The notes under the pieces are model-generated. The model saw only the letters and a program-made list of their open reading frames with translations, made no database searches and was not told the origin of the DNA. Of a DNA stretch of 64,000 nucleotides, positions 23,351-32,875 are shown piece after piece. The DNA is from CAILHX01 sp964511385. Its GTDB lineage: Bacteria; Pseudomonadota; Gammaproteobacteria; Burkholderiales; Methylophilaceae. The DNA lies in assembly GCA_964511385.1 (NCBI GenBank), contig CAZEFE010000006.1, positions 1 through 64,000 of the forward strand. Reading direction: 5' to 3'. The position numbers and the translations under genes were made by a program. Positions within the stretch are counted from its first letter, which is position 1. Every line of letters begins with the position of its first letter.

Positions 23351-24573
23351 TGAGCGACATCAAAAAAGTAGTACTCGCCTATTCCGGCGGGCTGGATACC
23401 TCGGTCATCCTGAAATGGCTGCAGGACGAATACAAGTGCGAAGTGGTGACCTTTACCGCCGACATCGGCCAGGGCGAGGAACTGGAACCGGCCCGCGAAA
23501 AGGCCAAGAAGTTCGGCATCAAGGAAATCTACATCGACGACCTGCGCGAGGAATTCGTGCGCGATTTCGTGTTCCCGATGTTCCGCGCCAACACCGTGTA
23601 TGAAGGCGAATACCTGCTGGGCACCTCCATCGCGCGTCCGCTGATCGCCAAACGCCTGATCGATATTGCCAGGGAAACCAAGGCTGATGCCATTTCGCAT
23701 GGCGCTACCGGCAAGGGCAACGACCAGGTGCGTTTTGAACTGGGAGCTTATGCGCTCAACCCGAACATCAAGGTCATCGCCCCCTGGCGCGAGTGGGATC
23801 TGCTGTCGCGTGAAAAACTGCTGGCTTACGCCGAGAAACACGGCATCCCGGTTGAGATGAAGCACAAGCAAGGCGGCAGCCCGTATTCCATGGACGCCAA
23901 CCTGCTGCACATCAGCTACGAAGGCCGCCACCTGGAAAACCCGGCAGCAGAAGCCGAGGAAGACATGTGGCGCTGGACGGTGAGCCCGGAAAAGGCACCG
24001 GACGCAGCCGAGTACCTAGACATCGAGTACGTCAACGGCGACCCGGTGGCGCTCAACGGCAAGAAGCTGGCGCCGCACGAACTGCTGGCCGAACTGAATC
24101 GCCTGGGCGGCAAGCACGGCATCGGCCGCCTCGACCTGGTGGAAAACCGCTACGTTGGCATGAAGTCGCGCGGCTGCTACGAAACCCCGGGCGGTACCAT
24201 CATGCTGCGTGCCCACCGCGCCATCGAATCGCTGACCCTGGACCGCGAAGTCGCCCACTTGAAGGACGACCTGATGCCGCGCTACGCCAGCCTGATCTAC
24301 AACGGCTACTGGTGGAGCCCGGAGCGCGTGGCGCTGCAAACCTTGATCGACCACACGCAGAAGAGCGTCAACGGCTTCGTGCGTATTAAACTGTACAAGG
24401 GCAATGTCATTGTGGTTGGCCGCGACAGCAAGACCGATTCGCTGTTCGACCCGACCATCGCCACGTTTGAAGACGACGCAGGTGCCTACGACCAGAAGGA
24501 CGCGGGCGGCTTCATCAAACTCAACGCCCTGCGCATGCGCATCGCGGCCAACCTCAAGAACAGAAAGGCTTAA
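23350..24573 (+). CDS. argG: argininosuccinate synthase
   Basis: 407 residues, full length. The ATP-pyrophosphatase loop AYSGGLDTS is at 9-17. SHGATGKGNDQVRFE, SPYSMDANLLHISYEG and GCYETPGGTIM are the other family signatures. It joins citrulline and aspartate. The start codon overlaps the stop of the argF relic by one base (TAATG). Confidence 0.97.
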   Translation: MSDIKKVVLAYSGGLDTSVILKWLQDEYKCEVVTFTADIGQGEELEPAREKAKKFGIKEIYIDDLREEFVRDFVFPMFRANTVYEGEYLLGTSIARPLIAKRLIDIARETKADAISHGATGKGNDQVRFELGAYALNPNIKVIAPWREWDLLSREKLLAYAEKHGIPVEMKHKQGGSPYSMDANLLHISYEGRHLENPAAEAEEDMWRWTVSPEKAPDAAEYLDIEYVNGDPVALNGKKLAPHELLAELNRLGGKHGIGRLDLVENRYVGMKSRGCYETPGGTIMLRAHRAIESLTLDREVAHLKDDLMPRYASLIYNGYWWSPERVALQTLIDHTQKSVNGFVRIKLYKGNVIVVGRDSKTDSLFDPTIATFEDDAGAYDQKDAGGFIKLNALRMRIAANLKNRKA

Positions 24574-24576
24574 ATC

Positions 24577-24888
24577 ATGGCTCAATTCGACAATGTCAGC
24601 GTCAAGAAAAAAGCAAATGTCTATTTCGACGGCAAGTGCGTCAGCCACACCCTGCTGATGCCAAACGGCACGCGCTGCACCGTGGGCGTGATTTTCCCCA
24701 GCACGCTGACCTTCAACACCGGTTCGCCGGAACTGATGGAAATCAACCTGGGCGAATGCAAGGTGCGTCTCAAGGGTGAAGAACGCTGGACAACCTACAA
24801 GGCAGGCGACAAGTTTGCCGTGCCGGGCAATTCCAGCTTCGATATTGAAACCACCGAAATGCTGGACTACGTCTGCCATTTTGAATAA
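24577..24888 (+). CDS. ppnP: pyrimidine/purine nucleoside phosphorylase (DUF1255)
   Basis: 103-residue cupin-like protein matching E. coli PpnP (YaiE): TVGVIFPSTLTFNTGSPELMEI, then the cupin end YKAGDKFAVPGNSSFDIE. PpnP phosphorolyses several nucleosides. It starts three bases after argG and is probably co-transcribed with it. Confidence 0.9.
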   Translation: MAQFDNVSVKKKANVYFDGKCVSHTLLMPNGTRCTVGVIFPSTLTFNTGSPELMEINLGECKVRLKGEERWTTYKAGDKFAVPGNSSFDIETTEMLDYVCHFE

Positions 24889-24895
24889 TGCGGCG

Positions 24896-24962
24896 GCTTG
24901 CGCTTGCCCAGGCTGCGTTGCGAGTGCTTGCCGTACTTAATGTACTGTTTGCGCACTAACGC
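24896..24962. repeat. intergenic long-hairpin repeat
   Basis: Between ppnP and yajQ. GCGTTGCGAGTGC pairs imperfectly with GCGCACTAACGC around a central palindrome GTACTTAATGTAC. I recall similar TTGCCGTACTTAATGTAC elements dispersed in betaproteobacterial genomes, but only one copy is seen here. It is followed by a GCCGGCGT/AGCCG stretch and TTTTT that may terminate transcription. Confidence 0.5.
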
Positions 24963-25006
24963 CTTGCCCGGCCGGCGTACAAACCAGCCGTTTTTAGGAG
25001 ACTACA

Positions 25007-25501
25007 ATGCCTTCATTTGACATCACGTCCGAAGCCGACATGGTCGCGTTGAAGAACGCGATTGACGTGGCCGACCGTCAGATCACCAATCGCTACGATT
25101 TCAAGGGCACCTCGGCCAAGGTTGAGCTGAACGAAAAAGACAAGCTGATTACCCTGTACGGCGATTCCGATTTCCAGCTCGACCAGATCAAGGACATCCT
25201 GTTCCCGGCGATGGAGAAAAAGGAAGCCGAGAGCAGCAAGCGCATGGATTTACAGGACGTGCAGAAGATTTCCGGCAACAAGGTCAAGCAGGCAATGAAA
25301 ATCCGCGATGGCATTGACAGCGACCTGGCGAAGAAAATTGTCAAACTGATCAAGGATTCCGGCCTCAAGGTGCAGGCCAGCATCCAGGGCGACGAAATCC
25401 GCGTCAACGGCGCCAAGCGCGATGTGCTGCAAGACGCCATTGCGTTGGTACGGAAATCCATCACGGATTTTCCATTGAAATACGGTAATTTTAGAGACTA
25501 G
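25007..25501 (+). CDS. yajQ: YajQ family nucleotide-binding protein
   Basis: 164 residues, full length, of the two-ferredoxin-like-domain YajQ type: MPSFDITSEADMVALKNAID, DRQITNRYDFKGTSAKVE and the end SITDFPLKYGNFRD. Some YajQ proteins bind c-di-GMP and modulate a LysR regulator. That link is of interest given two diguanylate cyclases in this window, but it is not shown here. AGGAG lies seven bases before the ATG. Confidence 0.93.
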   Translation: MPSFDITSEADMVALKNAIDVADRQITNRYDFKGTSAKVELNEKDKLITLYGDSDFQLDQIKDILFPAMEKKEAESSKRMDLQDVQKISGNKVKQAMKIRDGIDSDLAKKIVKLIKDSGLKVQASIQGDEIRVNGAKRDVLQDAIALVRKSITDFPLKYGNFRD

Positions 25502-25507
25502 AACAGC

Positions 25508-26914
25508 ATGGCTGCAAAAACGCTTTACGATAAATTGTGGGAATCCCACGTGGTGCATCAGGAAACTGACGGCACGGCGCTGATCTGGATAGACCGCCAC
25601 CTGGTACACGAAGTGACCAGCCCGCAGGCCTTTGAGGGACTGAAGCTGGCTGGCCGCAAACCGTATCGGGTGCAATCCATCCTGGCAGTGCCGGATCACA
25701 ATGTGCCGACCACAGACCGTTCCCATGGCATCGCCGACCCCATTTCGCGCTTGCAAGTGGATACGCTGGATCAGAACTGCGCCGAGTTCGGCGTCACCGA
25801 ATTCAAGATGGACGATGTGCGCCAGGGCATTGTGCATGTCATCGGCCCGGAGCAGGGCGCGACCCTGCCCGGCATGACCGTGGTCTGCGGCGATTCGCAT
25901 ACCAGTACCCACGGCGCGTTCGCCGCATTGGCGCATGGCATCGGCACTTCTGAAGTGGAACACGTGCTGGCCACGCAATGCCTGGTAGCGAAAAAATCCA
26001 AAGCCATGCAAGTCAAGGTGGAAGGCGTGCTGCAAAAAGGCGTAACGGCAAAAGACATCGCACTGGCTGTGATCGGCAAGATCGGCACCGCGGGCGGCAC
26101 CGGCTACGCCATCGAATTCGCCGGTTCGGCGATCCGCGCGCTGTCCATGGAAGGCCGCATGACGCTGTGCAACATGGCGATCGAGGCCGGTGCTCGCGCC
26201 GGCATGGTGGCAGCCGATGACACCACCATCAATTACGTGAAGGGCCGCCCGTTTGCCCCCAAGCCCGAGCAATGGGATGCTGCTGTGGCGTACTGGAAAA
26301 CCTTGCACAGCGACGACGGCGCCAAGTTTGATGCCGTGGTGGAACTGGATGCTGCCGCAATCCAGCCGCAGGTCACCTGGGGCACCTCGCCGGAAATGGT
26401 GGTGGGCGTGGATGGTCGCGTACCTGCTCTGGCAGAAGCAAGGAACGAGGTGCAAAAGAGCGATTGGGAACGAGCCTATGCCTACATGGGCGTGGCCGCC
26501 AATACGCCGATCAGCGACATCAAGATCGACAAGGTATTCATCGGCTCTTGCACCAATTCCCGCATCGAAGACCTGCGTGCAGCAGCCAGCGTGGCCAAGG
26601 GCCGCAAGGTGGCCGCCAACGTCAAGCTGGCGATGGTGGTGCCGGGTTCCGGTCTGGTCAAGGCACAGGCTGAGGCCGAAGGGCTGGATAAGATATTCAA
26701 GGACGCCGGTTTCGAATGGCGCGAGCCAGGCTGTTCCATGTGCCTGGCGATGAATGCCGACCGTCTGGAGCCGGGCGAGCGTTGCGCCTCCACCTCCAAC
26801 CGCAACTTCGAGGGGCGGCAGGGGCAGGGCGGGCGCACCCATCTGGTGAGCCCGGAAATGGCGGCGGCGGCAGCGATTGCCGGCCATTTTGTTGACGTCC
26901 GGCAACTCGTTTAA
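25508..26914 (+). CDS. leuC: 3-isopropylmalate dehydratase large subunit
   Basis: 468 residues, aconitase family. The [4Fe-4S] ligands are in GSCTNSRIEDL and in GCSMCLAMN; TVVCGDSHTSTHGAF and STSNRNFEGRQG are also present. With LeuD it isomerises isopropylmalate in leucine biosynthesis. It follows yajQ by six bases, and the entericidin-like gene comes between leuC and leuD. Confidence 0.97.
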   Translation: MAAKTLYDKLWESHVVHQETDGTALIWIDRHLVHEVTSPQAFEGLKLAGRKPYRVQSILAVPDHNVPTTDRSHGIADPISRLQVDTLDQNCAEFGVTEFKMDDVRQGIVHVIGPEQGATLPGMTVVCGDSHTSTHGAFAALAHGIGTSEVEHVLATQCLVAKKSKAMQVKVEGVLQKGVTAKDIALAVIGKIGTAGGTGYAIEFAGSAIRALSMEGRMTLCNMAIEAGARAGMVAADDTTINYVKGRPFAPKPEQWDAAVAYWKTLHSDDGAKFDAVVELDAAAIQPQVTWGTSPEMVVGVDGRVPALAEARNEVQKSDWERAYAYMGVAANTPISDIKIDKVFIGSCTNSRIEDLRAAASVAKGRKVAANVKLAMVVPGSGLVKAQAEAEGLDKIFKDAGFEWREPGCSMCLAMNADRLEPGERCASTSNRNFEGRQGQGGRTHLVSPEMAAAAAIAGHFVDVRQLV

Positions 26915-26929
26915 TTAAGCGGAGGATAG

Positions 26930-27049
26930 ATGAACAAGTTTATCGCTTTTATCGCCATGGCCTTGATCCTGGCTGGTTGCAACACCGTGAAAGGTGTGGG
27001 CAAGGACCTGGAAAAAGCTGGCGAAGCCATACAGAAATCAACTAAATAA
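26930..27049 (+). CDS. entericidin EcnA/B-type small lipoprotein
   Basis: 39 residues: a signal sequence ending LILAGC gives a lipobox with the modified Cys at 17, then NTVKGVGKDLEKAGEAIQK, the entericidin signature (TxxGxGxDxxxxGxxI). GGAGGA four bases upstream is a strong ribosome binding site. Entericidins are small membrane lipoproteins; EcnB is linked to lysis and EcnA antagonises it. Here a single copy sits inside the leu operon, 15 bases after leuC and one base before leuD. Confidence 0.88.
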   Translation: MNKFIAFIAMALILAGCNTVKGVGKDLEKAGEAIQKSTK

Positions 27050-27050
27050 T

Positions 27051-27689
27051 ATGCAAGCATTTACGACATTAAACGGGCTGGTGGCACCGCTGGATCGCGC
27101 CAACGTGGATACCGACGCCATCATCCCCAAGCAATTCCTGAAATCCATCAAGCGCAGCGGCTTCGGCCCCAACGCGTTTGACGAATGGCGCTACCTCGAC
27201 CACGGCGAACCGGGCATGGATAACAGCAAGCGTCCGCTCAACCCAGATTTTGTGCTCAACCAGCCGCGTTACCAGGGTGCTTCGGTACTGCTGGCGCGTG
27301 AAAACTTCGGCTGCGGCTCCAGTCGCGAGCATGCGCCGTGGGCGCTGCTGGATTACGGTTTCCGTGCCGTGATTTCCTCCAGTTTTGCCGATATTTTCTT
27401 CAACAACTGCTTCAAGAACGGCATCCTGCCCATCGTGCTGGATGCGGCGATTGTGGACCAGTTGTTCAAGGAAGTGGCGGCGACAGAAGGCTACAAGCTG
27501 ACCGTGGACCTGGAACAGCAGACCGTCACCACGCCGTCCGGGCAAGCGTTTGGCTTCAACGTGGATGCACACCGCAAGTACTGCCTGCTGAACGGGTTTG
27601 ACGACATTGGCTTGTCATTGCGCCATGCCGACAAGATCAAGGAATTCGAGGCGAAGCACAAAGCTGCCCAGCCGTGGCTATTTAACTAA
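27051..27689 (+). CDS. leuD: 3-isopropylmalate dehydratase small subunit
   Basis: 212 residues, swivel domain of the aconitase family: NVDTDAIIPKQFLK, ENFGCGSSREHAPW and IFFNNCFKNGILP. ATG at 27051 follows the entericidin stop by one base and is the family's normal start; a longer frame from 26994 runs through the entericidin gene and is rejected. Confidence 0.96.
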   Translation: MQAFTTLNGLVAPLDRANVDTDAIIPKQFLKSIKRSGFGPNAFDEWRYLDHGEPGMDNSKRPLNPDFVLNQPRYQGASVLLARENFGCGSSREHAPWALLDYGFRAVISSSFADIFFNNCFKNGILPIVLDAAIVDQLFKEVAATEGYKLTVDLEQQTVTTPSGQAFGFNVDAHRKYCLLNGFDDIGLSLRHADKIKEFEAKHKAAQPWLFN

Positions 27690-27708
27690 CTGTATCTGGA
27701 AGAGTTTC

Positions 27709-28764
27709 ATGAAAATCGCAGTGTTGCCGGGTGACGGCATTGGTCCCGAAATCGTGGCGCAGGCCGTCAAGGTGCTGAAAGCGCTCAACATCGGCCTGGA
27801 ATTGGAAGAGGCGCCCATCGGCGGTGCAGGCTACGAGGCTGCTGGCGACCCGTTGCCGGAAGCCACGCTCAAACTGGCGAAAGCAGCCGATGCCGTGCTG
27901 CTTGGCGCCGTGGGCGACTGGAAGTACGACAAACTGGAGCGCCACCTGCGCCCGGAGCGCGGGCTGTTGCGGATAAGAAAAGAACTCAACCTGTTCGCCA
28001 ACCTGCGTCCGGCGCTGCTGTACCCGGAACTGGCGTCCGCTTCCACACTGAAACCGGAAGTGGTATCCGGACTCGACATCATGATTGTGCGCGAACTGAC
28101 CGGCGACATCTATTTCGGCCAGCCGCGCGGGATTTCGACTTTGGAAAACGGCGAGCGCGAAGGCATCAACACCATGCGTTACAACGAGTCCGAGATCAAG
28201 CGCATCGGCCGTGTCGCGTTCGATATCGCCATGAAGCGCAATAAGAAAGTCTGTTCCGTGGACAAGGCCAACGTGCTGGAAACCACCGAGTTGTGGCGTC
28301 AGGTGATGATCGAGTTGTCCAAAGACTATCCAGAGGTGGAACTCAGCCACATGTACGTCGACAACGCGGCGATGCAATTAGTCAGGGCGCCCAAGCAGTT
28401 CGACGTGATGGTGACCGGCAACATTTTCGGCGACATCCTGTCCGACGAAGCCTCCATGCTGACCGGCTCCATCGGCATGCTGCCGTCCGCTTCGCTGGAT
28501 GCCAACAACAAGGGTATGTACGAACCCAGCCACGGCTCCGCGCCCGACATCGCAGGCAAGGATGTGGCCAATCCGCTGGCGACCATCCTGTCGGCCGCGA
28601 TGATGCTGCGCTACACCTTCAACGACGAGGCCAATGCGATTCGTATTGAGAACGCGGTGAAGAAAGCGCTGGCGCAAGGTTACCGCACTGCGGATATCTA
28701 CACTGACGGCTGCAACAAGGTCGGTTGCAATGCCATGGGCGACGCAGTCGTCGCGGCCCTGTAA
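27709..28764 (+). CDS. leuB: 3-isopropylmalate dehydrogenase
   Basis: 351 residues: MKIAVLPGDGIGPEIV, the substrate-binding ERGLLRIRKEL, RELTGDIYFGQPRG and GNIFGDILSDEASM. It oxidises and decarboxylates 3-isopropylmalate with NAD. The start at 27709 follows GGAAGAG. It forms the end of the leuC-D-B cluster and is followed by asd after 11 bases. Confidence 0.97.
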   Translation: MKIAVLPGDGIGPEIVAQAVKVLKALNIGLELEEAPIGGAGYEAAGDPLPEATLKLAKAADAVLLGAVGDWKYDKLERHLRPERGLLRIRKELNLFANLRPALLYPELASASTLKPEVVSGLDIMIVRELTGDIYFGQPRGISTLENGEREGINTMRYNESEIKRIGRVAFDIAMKRNKKVCSVDKANVLETTELWRQVMIELSKDYPEVELSHMYVDNAAMQLVRAPKQFDVMVTGNIFGDILSDEASMLTGSIGMLPSASLDANNKGMYEPSHGSAPDIAGKDVANPLATILSAAMMLRYTFNDEANAIRIENAVKKALAQGYRTADIYTDGCNKVGCNAMGDAVVAAL

Positions 28765-28775
28765 GGAAAATCAAA

Positions 28776-29885
28776 ATGAGAGTTGGTTTTATCGGTTGGC
28801 GCGGCATGGTCGGCTCGGTGCTGATGCAGCGCATGCGCGAGGAGCGCGATTTCGACCTGATTGATCCGGTGTTTTTCACCACCTCCAACCCCGGCGGCAA
28901 AGGGCCGGAAGTGGGCAAGGATGTTCCGCCGCTAAAGGATGCCAAGGATATCGCCGAGCTAAAAGCGATGGACGCGATCATCTCTTGCCAGGGTGGCGAC
29001 TACACCACCGAGATTTTCCCGAAACTGCGTGCTGACGGCTGGACAGGCCACTGGATCGACGCGGCTTCCACCCTGCGCATGGAACAGGATGCGGTCATCA
29101 TCCTCGACCCGGTGAACCTGAACGTGATCCAGGATGCGTTAGCCAAGGGCGGCAACAACTGGATTGGCGGCAACTGTACCGTCAGCCTGATGCTAATGGC
29201 GCTGGGCGGGCTGTTCCGTGAAAACCTGGTGGACTGGGCAACCTCCATGACCTATCAGGCGGCCAGTGGCGCCGGCGCGCAGAACATGCGCGAACTGCTG
29301 AAACAGATGGGCGAGGTGCACCGCGTGGCACAGGATATGTTGCGTGATCCGGCTTCGGCGATCCTCGACATTGACCGCGAGGTGGCGGGTACGTTGCGTG
29401 ACGAAAAGCTGCCCACCGCGCATTTCGGCGTGCCGCTGGCCGGTTCGTTGATCCCCTGGATTGATAAAGACCTGGGCAACGGCCAGAGCAAGGAAGAATG
29501 GAAGGGCGCTGCCGAAACCAATAAGATTCTCGGCCGCGAAGCCAACCCGACGCCGATCGACGGCCTGTGCGTGCGGATCGGCGCCATGCGCTGCCATTCG
29601 CAGGCGCTGACCATCAAGCTGAAACAGGATGTGCCGCTGGACGAGATCAACGCCATCATCGCCTCCGCCAACGACTGGGTGAAAGTGGTGCCCAACGAGC
29701 GCGAGGCCAGCATGAAGGAACTGACTCCGGCTGCGGTAACCGGCACGCTGTCGGTGCCGGTGGGGCGCCTGCGCAAGATGAGCATGGGCGGCGAATACCT
29801 GTCGGCATTTACCGTGGGCGACCAGTTGTTATGGGGTGCGGCGGAGCCGTTGCGTCGCATGTTGCGAGTGTTGCTGGCAAATTGA
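28776..29885 (+). CDS. asd: aspartate-semialdehyde dehydrogenase
   Basis: 369 residues: VGFIGWRGMVGSVLMQRM at the N-terminus and the catalytic Cys134 in WIGGNCTVSLML. It makes aspartate semialdehyde for lysine, methionine and threonine synthesis and for diaminopimelate. GTAAGGAAAATC before ATG 28776 supplies the ribosome binding site. leuB-asd-fimV-truA is a common betaproteobacterial order. Confidence 0.97.
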   Translation: MRVGFIGWRGMVGSVLMQRMREERDFDLIDPVFFTTSNPGGKGPEVGKDVPPLKDAKDIAELKAMDAIISCQGGDYTTEIFPKLRADGWTGHWIDAASTLRMEQDAVIILDPVNLNVIQDALAKGGNNWIGGNCTVSLMLMALGGLFRENLVDWATSMTYQAASGAGAQNMRELLKQMGEVHRVAQDMLRDPASAILDIDREVAGTLRDEKLPTAHFGVPLAGSLIPWIDKDLGNGQSKEEWKGAAETNKILGREANPTPIDGLCVRIGAMRCHSQALTIKLKQDVPLDEINAIIASANDWVKVVPNEREASMKELTPAAVTGTLSVPVGRLRKMSMGGEYLSAFTVGDQLLWGAAEPLRRMLRVLLAN

Positions 29886-29972
29886 CGGGCATATGCCAGG
29901 GCGTGTTAGAGTGGCGCAACAATACCGGGCGTGAGCGTGGCGCCGGCTAAAGATGAAGATAAGGGTGAGAGC

Positions 29973-32822
29973 ATGCATAAACTGAAACTGCAGCATTTTC
30001 TACTGGCCGCCTCTTTATCACTGGGCGCACAGGCCGCGCATGCCGCGTCGCTGGGCGCGCTCACCGTGCTTTCCAACATAGGGCAGCCGCTCCATGCGGA
30101 AATCGACATCATTCCCGCCAGCGAGCAGGAACTGGCCACAGTGTCAGCCAAACTGGCTTCGGCAGCGGTATTCGCAGAACACGGCGTGCAACTGTCGGCG
30201 GAGCTTTCCTCTGTCCAGTTCGACGTGGACACACGCCCGGATGGCAAGCCGGTATTGCGGCTGAGCACGATTGAAGCCATCACCAGCCCGTCGCTCGACC
30301 TGTTGATAGACCTGAGCTGGGATGGCGGCAGCCTGGTGAACAAATATGCCGTACCGCTGGAAGCGGCGCCAGCTGAAGATGCCGAGGCTGAAGTCGCCTT
30401 GCCGGCGCTGGCAGAAGAACTCCCCTACCAGGCATTGACGGACGAAGAGATCGAGGCTGATCGCCAGACTGAAGACGTCGCCATCGCTGAAGACCTGGGC
30501 GAACTGCAAGAGGTGCTCCCGGCGGAAAACATGTCGGAAGACGCGCCTGCCGCAGAAGTTGCCGATACCATTCAGGCCGCACCTGCCAGAGCAGTAGAAC
30601 CTGCTGCGGAGTCCACGGCGGCGGCGCTCCCGGATTACACCGTGGAAAGCGGCGATACCCTGCGCAACATCGCGGTACAGAAAAGTGTGGACGGCACCAG
30701 CCTGGAACAGTTGATGGCAGGGCTTTATCGCGCTAATCCCCATGCCTTTGTCAAAGGCGACATGAATCGCCTGAAGACAGGCGTGATCCTGCATGCGCCA
30801 AGCACCAGTGAAATCAAGGCAATCAACCAGGCCGATGCTGAACGCGAAGTTCATATGCATGCGAAAAACTGGAACGTCTACCGCAACAAGCTGGCCGGCA
30901 CGGTGGCCAAGGCGGAACCGGCCAGGGACGAACAGACCGCTGCCCAATCCGTCAGCGGCAAGATTGATTCGGTGCAGGATCAGGCCGCGGCTAGTGGCGC
31001 ACGGGACGTGGTCAAGCTGTCCGGCGCAGATGCCGACAACACCGGCAAAGCGGGGAAAGGCAAGCAGAGCAAGTCCGAACTGGAAGAAGAGCTGATCGCC
31101 CGCGACAAGGCGTTGCAGGAATCCAACGAACGCATCGCCATGCTGGAAAAGCAGTTGCAGGATGCGAACAAACTGCTGGAACTGCGTAAACCAGCGGCAC
31201 TGCCGGAGAAGGTCGAACCAGCCAAGCCGGCTGCAGCGGCACCCGGGCAGGGGTGGCTGACCACGGTGCAAGAGCAACTGCAGCACCACCCGACATGGGC
31301 GCCGATCGGCGGTATTGCTGCCTTTGTGCTGCTGGTGCTGGCGTTGCTGGTGCGCTTTTTCCGCAAAAAGGAAGGTGCGGAATCGGTCGCGGATGTTCCG
31401 CCAGCGACCGAAGACATGGCGGCGCCTGCTGCCGCGCCGATGGTGGCTGAAGTTGCGCCCGAGCCCGAGCCGACACCAGTGCCCGTGGTAGAAGAGGCCG
31501 CTCCTGTTGTGCCGGAGCCAGTCGCTGAACTGGCGGTACCCAGCTCGGTGGTTGAGTCCGAGCAGGTGCCGGTGTTTGGCTCGGATGCGGTGCTGGATTT
31601 GGATGACATCGCAGCGCTGATGCCCGAGACGGTGCCTGAAACACCGGCGGCTGAAGAGGCTGTGGCTGAAGAGACGGTGGCTGAGTTGCCGCAACCAGAA
31701 TCGGAACCCGAGATTCCGGCATCCGCGGTTGAGGCGCAGGATGCGATGTCACTGATCGCGGCGATGGAACAGGCTGCTGCCGCAGCAGCAGAACCGGCGC
31801 CAGAACCAGAAGCGAGCGCCCCGGTCGTTGCCGAGGAACCCGCGCAACCGGCACCAGCAGAAAGCGTCGGCGCGTTTGACGTGGACGATGTGTTTGCGAA
31901 TGAAATCGCAGTTGCCGAACAGGAGGCGGTCGCGCCTGCGGAGGTTGAGGCAGCAGTTCCTGCCGCTGCAATTACAGTGGAAGAACCGGCAATTGAAGCC
32001 GTGACCACGGATGCAACTGCGCTGGAAGCTGAGCCGTTCGACGTTGATGATGTGTTCGCAGAGAGCGCGGCGCCAGCAGCCGTAGCCGAACCTGAGCCTG
32101 CTGCAGAAACAGCGCCGCAGGCGGAAACCGCGTTTGATGTCGAGGATGTGTTCGACTCCGAAGCCGCGCTGGCAGAATTTGCCGCAGAGGCTGCTACGCA
32201 CCCGGCGCCTACCGCTGAAGATATTGCGGCGGCGGCACTGGCGGAGGAAGAAGCCAATGATGTAATGGCGATGGAAGCTGGCGATGTCGAGGCGGAAGGC
32301 CAGTTCGCGCTGGATGATGTGTTTGACGAAGCAGCGACCGAGGCCGGAGAAGCGGTATCGGCAGCGGAAACCCAGGCTGAGCCGCTGCCGGTGGAAGAGG
32401 TTGCCGCAATGCCGGCAGAAGAGCCTCCAACCAAGGTAGAGGCGAAGACGGACGACCACTCCGAAGCCCTGGCTGCGGCTTTTGACGAGTCTGCCGTCGC
32501 CGACCTGAACGATCTTGATTTCGGCTTTGACATTGATCTGGGGGATGTGGCAGCCAAGACCCCGGCCAAACCGGCCGCGGCGGAAAAAGTCGCGGCGCTG
32601 GATTTCTCCAACATCAGCCTGAATGTCGGCGGCGCCCCTGCCGGGGATGCTGCGGCAGCCAGTGCGGAACCGCCGGAGGTGGATACCAAGCTGGATCTGG
32701 TCACGGCCTACATCGACATGAGCGATGAAGAGGGCGCCCGCGAGTTGCTGCAGGAAGTGCTGAAAGAGGGCGGCCCCAACCAGATTGCCAAGGCGCAAAA
32801 GCTGCTGGAAAGCCTGGGCTGA
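29973..32822 (+). CDS. fimV: FimV/HubP-type polar peptidoglycan-binding protein
   Basis: 949 residues. Signal peptide 1-26 (SLGAQAAHA), FimV N-terminal domain to about 130, a LysM domain at about 220-275 (YTVESGDTLRNIAV), a coiled coil at about 367-405 and one transmembrane helix at about 443-463. A very acidic Ala/Pro/Glu-rich region follows, with four FDVDDVF-like repeats (near 31874, 32037, 32133 and 32307), then the C-terminal TPR-like FimV module (DLVTAYIDMSDEEGARELLQ). Such proteins organise cell poles, type IV pili and flagella. ATG at 29973 is chosen for the signal peptide; a GTG at 29931 is upstream. Confidence 0.92.
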   Translation: MHKLKLQHFLLAASLSLGAQAAHAASLGALTVLSNIGQPLHAEIDIIPASEQELATVSAKLASAAVFAEHGVQLSAELSSVQFDVDTRPDGKPVLRLSTIEAITSPSLDLLIDLSWDGGSLVNKYAVPLEAAPAEDAEAEVALPALAEELPYQALTDEEIEADRQTEDVAIAEDLGELQEVLPAENMSEDAPAAEVADTIQAAPARAVEPAAESTAAALPDYTVESGDTLRNIAVQKSVDGTSLEQLMAGLYRANPHAFVKGDMNRLKTGVILHAPSTSEIKAINQADAEREVHMHAKNWNVYRNKLAGTVAKAEPARDEQTAAQSVSGKIDSVQDQAAASGARDVVKLSGADADNTGKAGKGKQSKSELEEELIARDKALQESNERIAMLEKQLQDANKLLELRKPAALPEKVEPAKPAAAAPGQGWLTTVQEQLQHHPTWAPIGGIAAFVLLVLALLVRFFRKKEGAESVADVPPATEDMAAPAAAPMVAEVAPEPEPTPVPVVEEAAPVVPEPVAELAVPSSVVESEQVPVFGSDAVLDLDDIAALMPETVPETPAAEEAVAEETVAELPQPESEPEIPASAVEAQDAMSLIAAMEQAAAAAAEPAPEPEASAPVVAEEPAQPAPAESVGAFDVDDVFANEIAVAEQEAVAPAEVEAAVPAAAITVEEPAIEAVTTDATALEAEPFDVDDVFAESAAPAAVAEPEPAAETAPQAETAFDVEDVFDSEAALAEFAAEAATHPAPTAEDIAAAALAEEEANDVMAMEAGDVEAEGQFALDDVFDEAATEAGEAVSAAETQAEPLPVEEVAAMPAEEPPTKVEAKTDDHSEALAAAFDESAVADLNDLDFGFDIDLGDVAAKTPAKPAAAEKVAALDFSNISLNVGGAPAGDAAAASAEPPEVDTKLDLVTAYIDMSDEEGARELLQEVLKEGGPNQIAKAQKLLESLG

Positions 32823-32839
32823 CGGGCAGGACTTAAACC

Positions 32840-32864
32840 AGGCCGGGTATCCCGGCCTTTTTTA
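32840..32864 (+). terminator. rho-independent terminator after fimV
   Basis: AGGCCGGG-ta-TCCCGGCCT followed by TTTTTT, 17 bases after the fimV stop. Confidence 0.9.
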
Positions 32865-32875
32865 TTCGCCACTCC

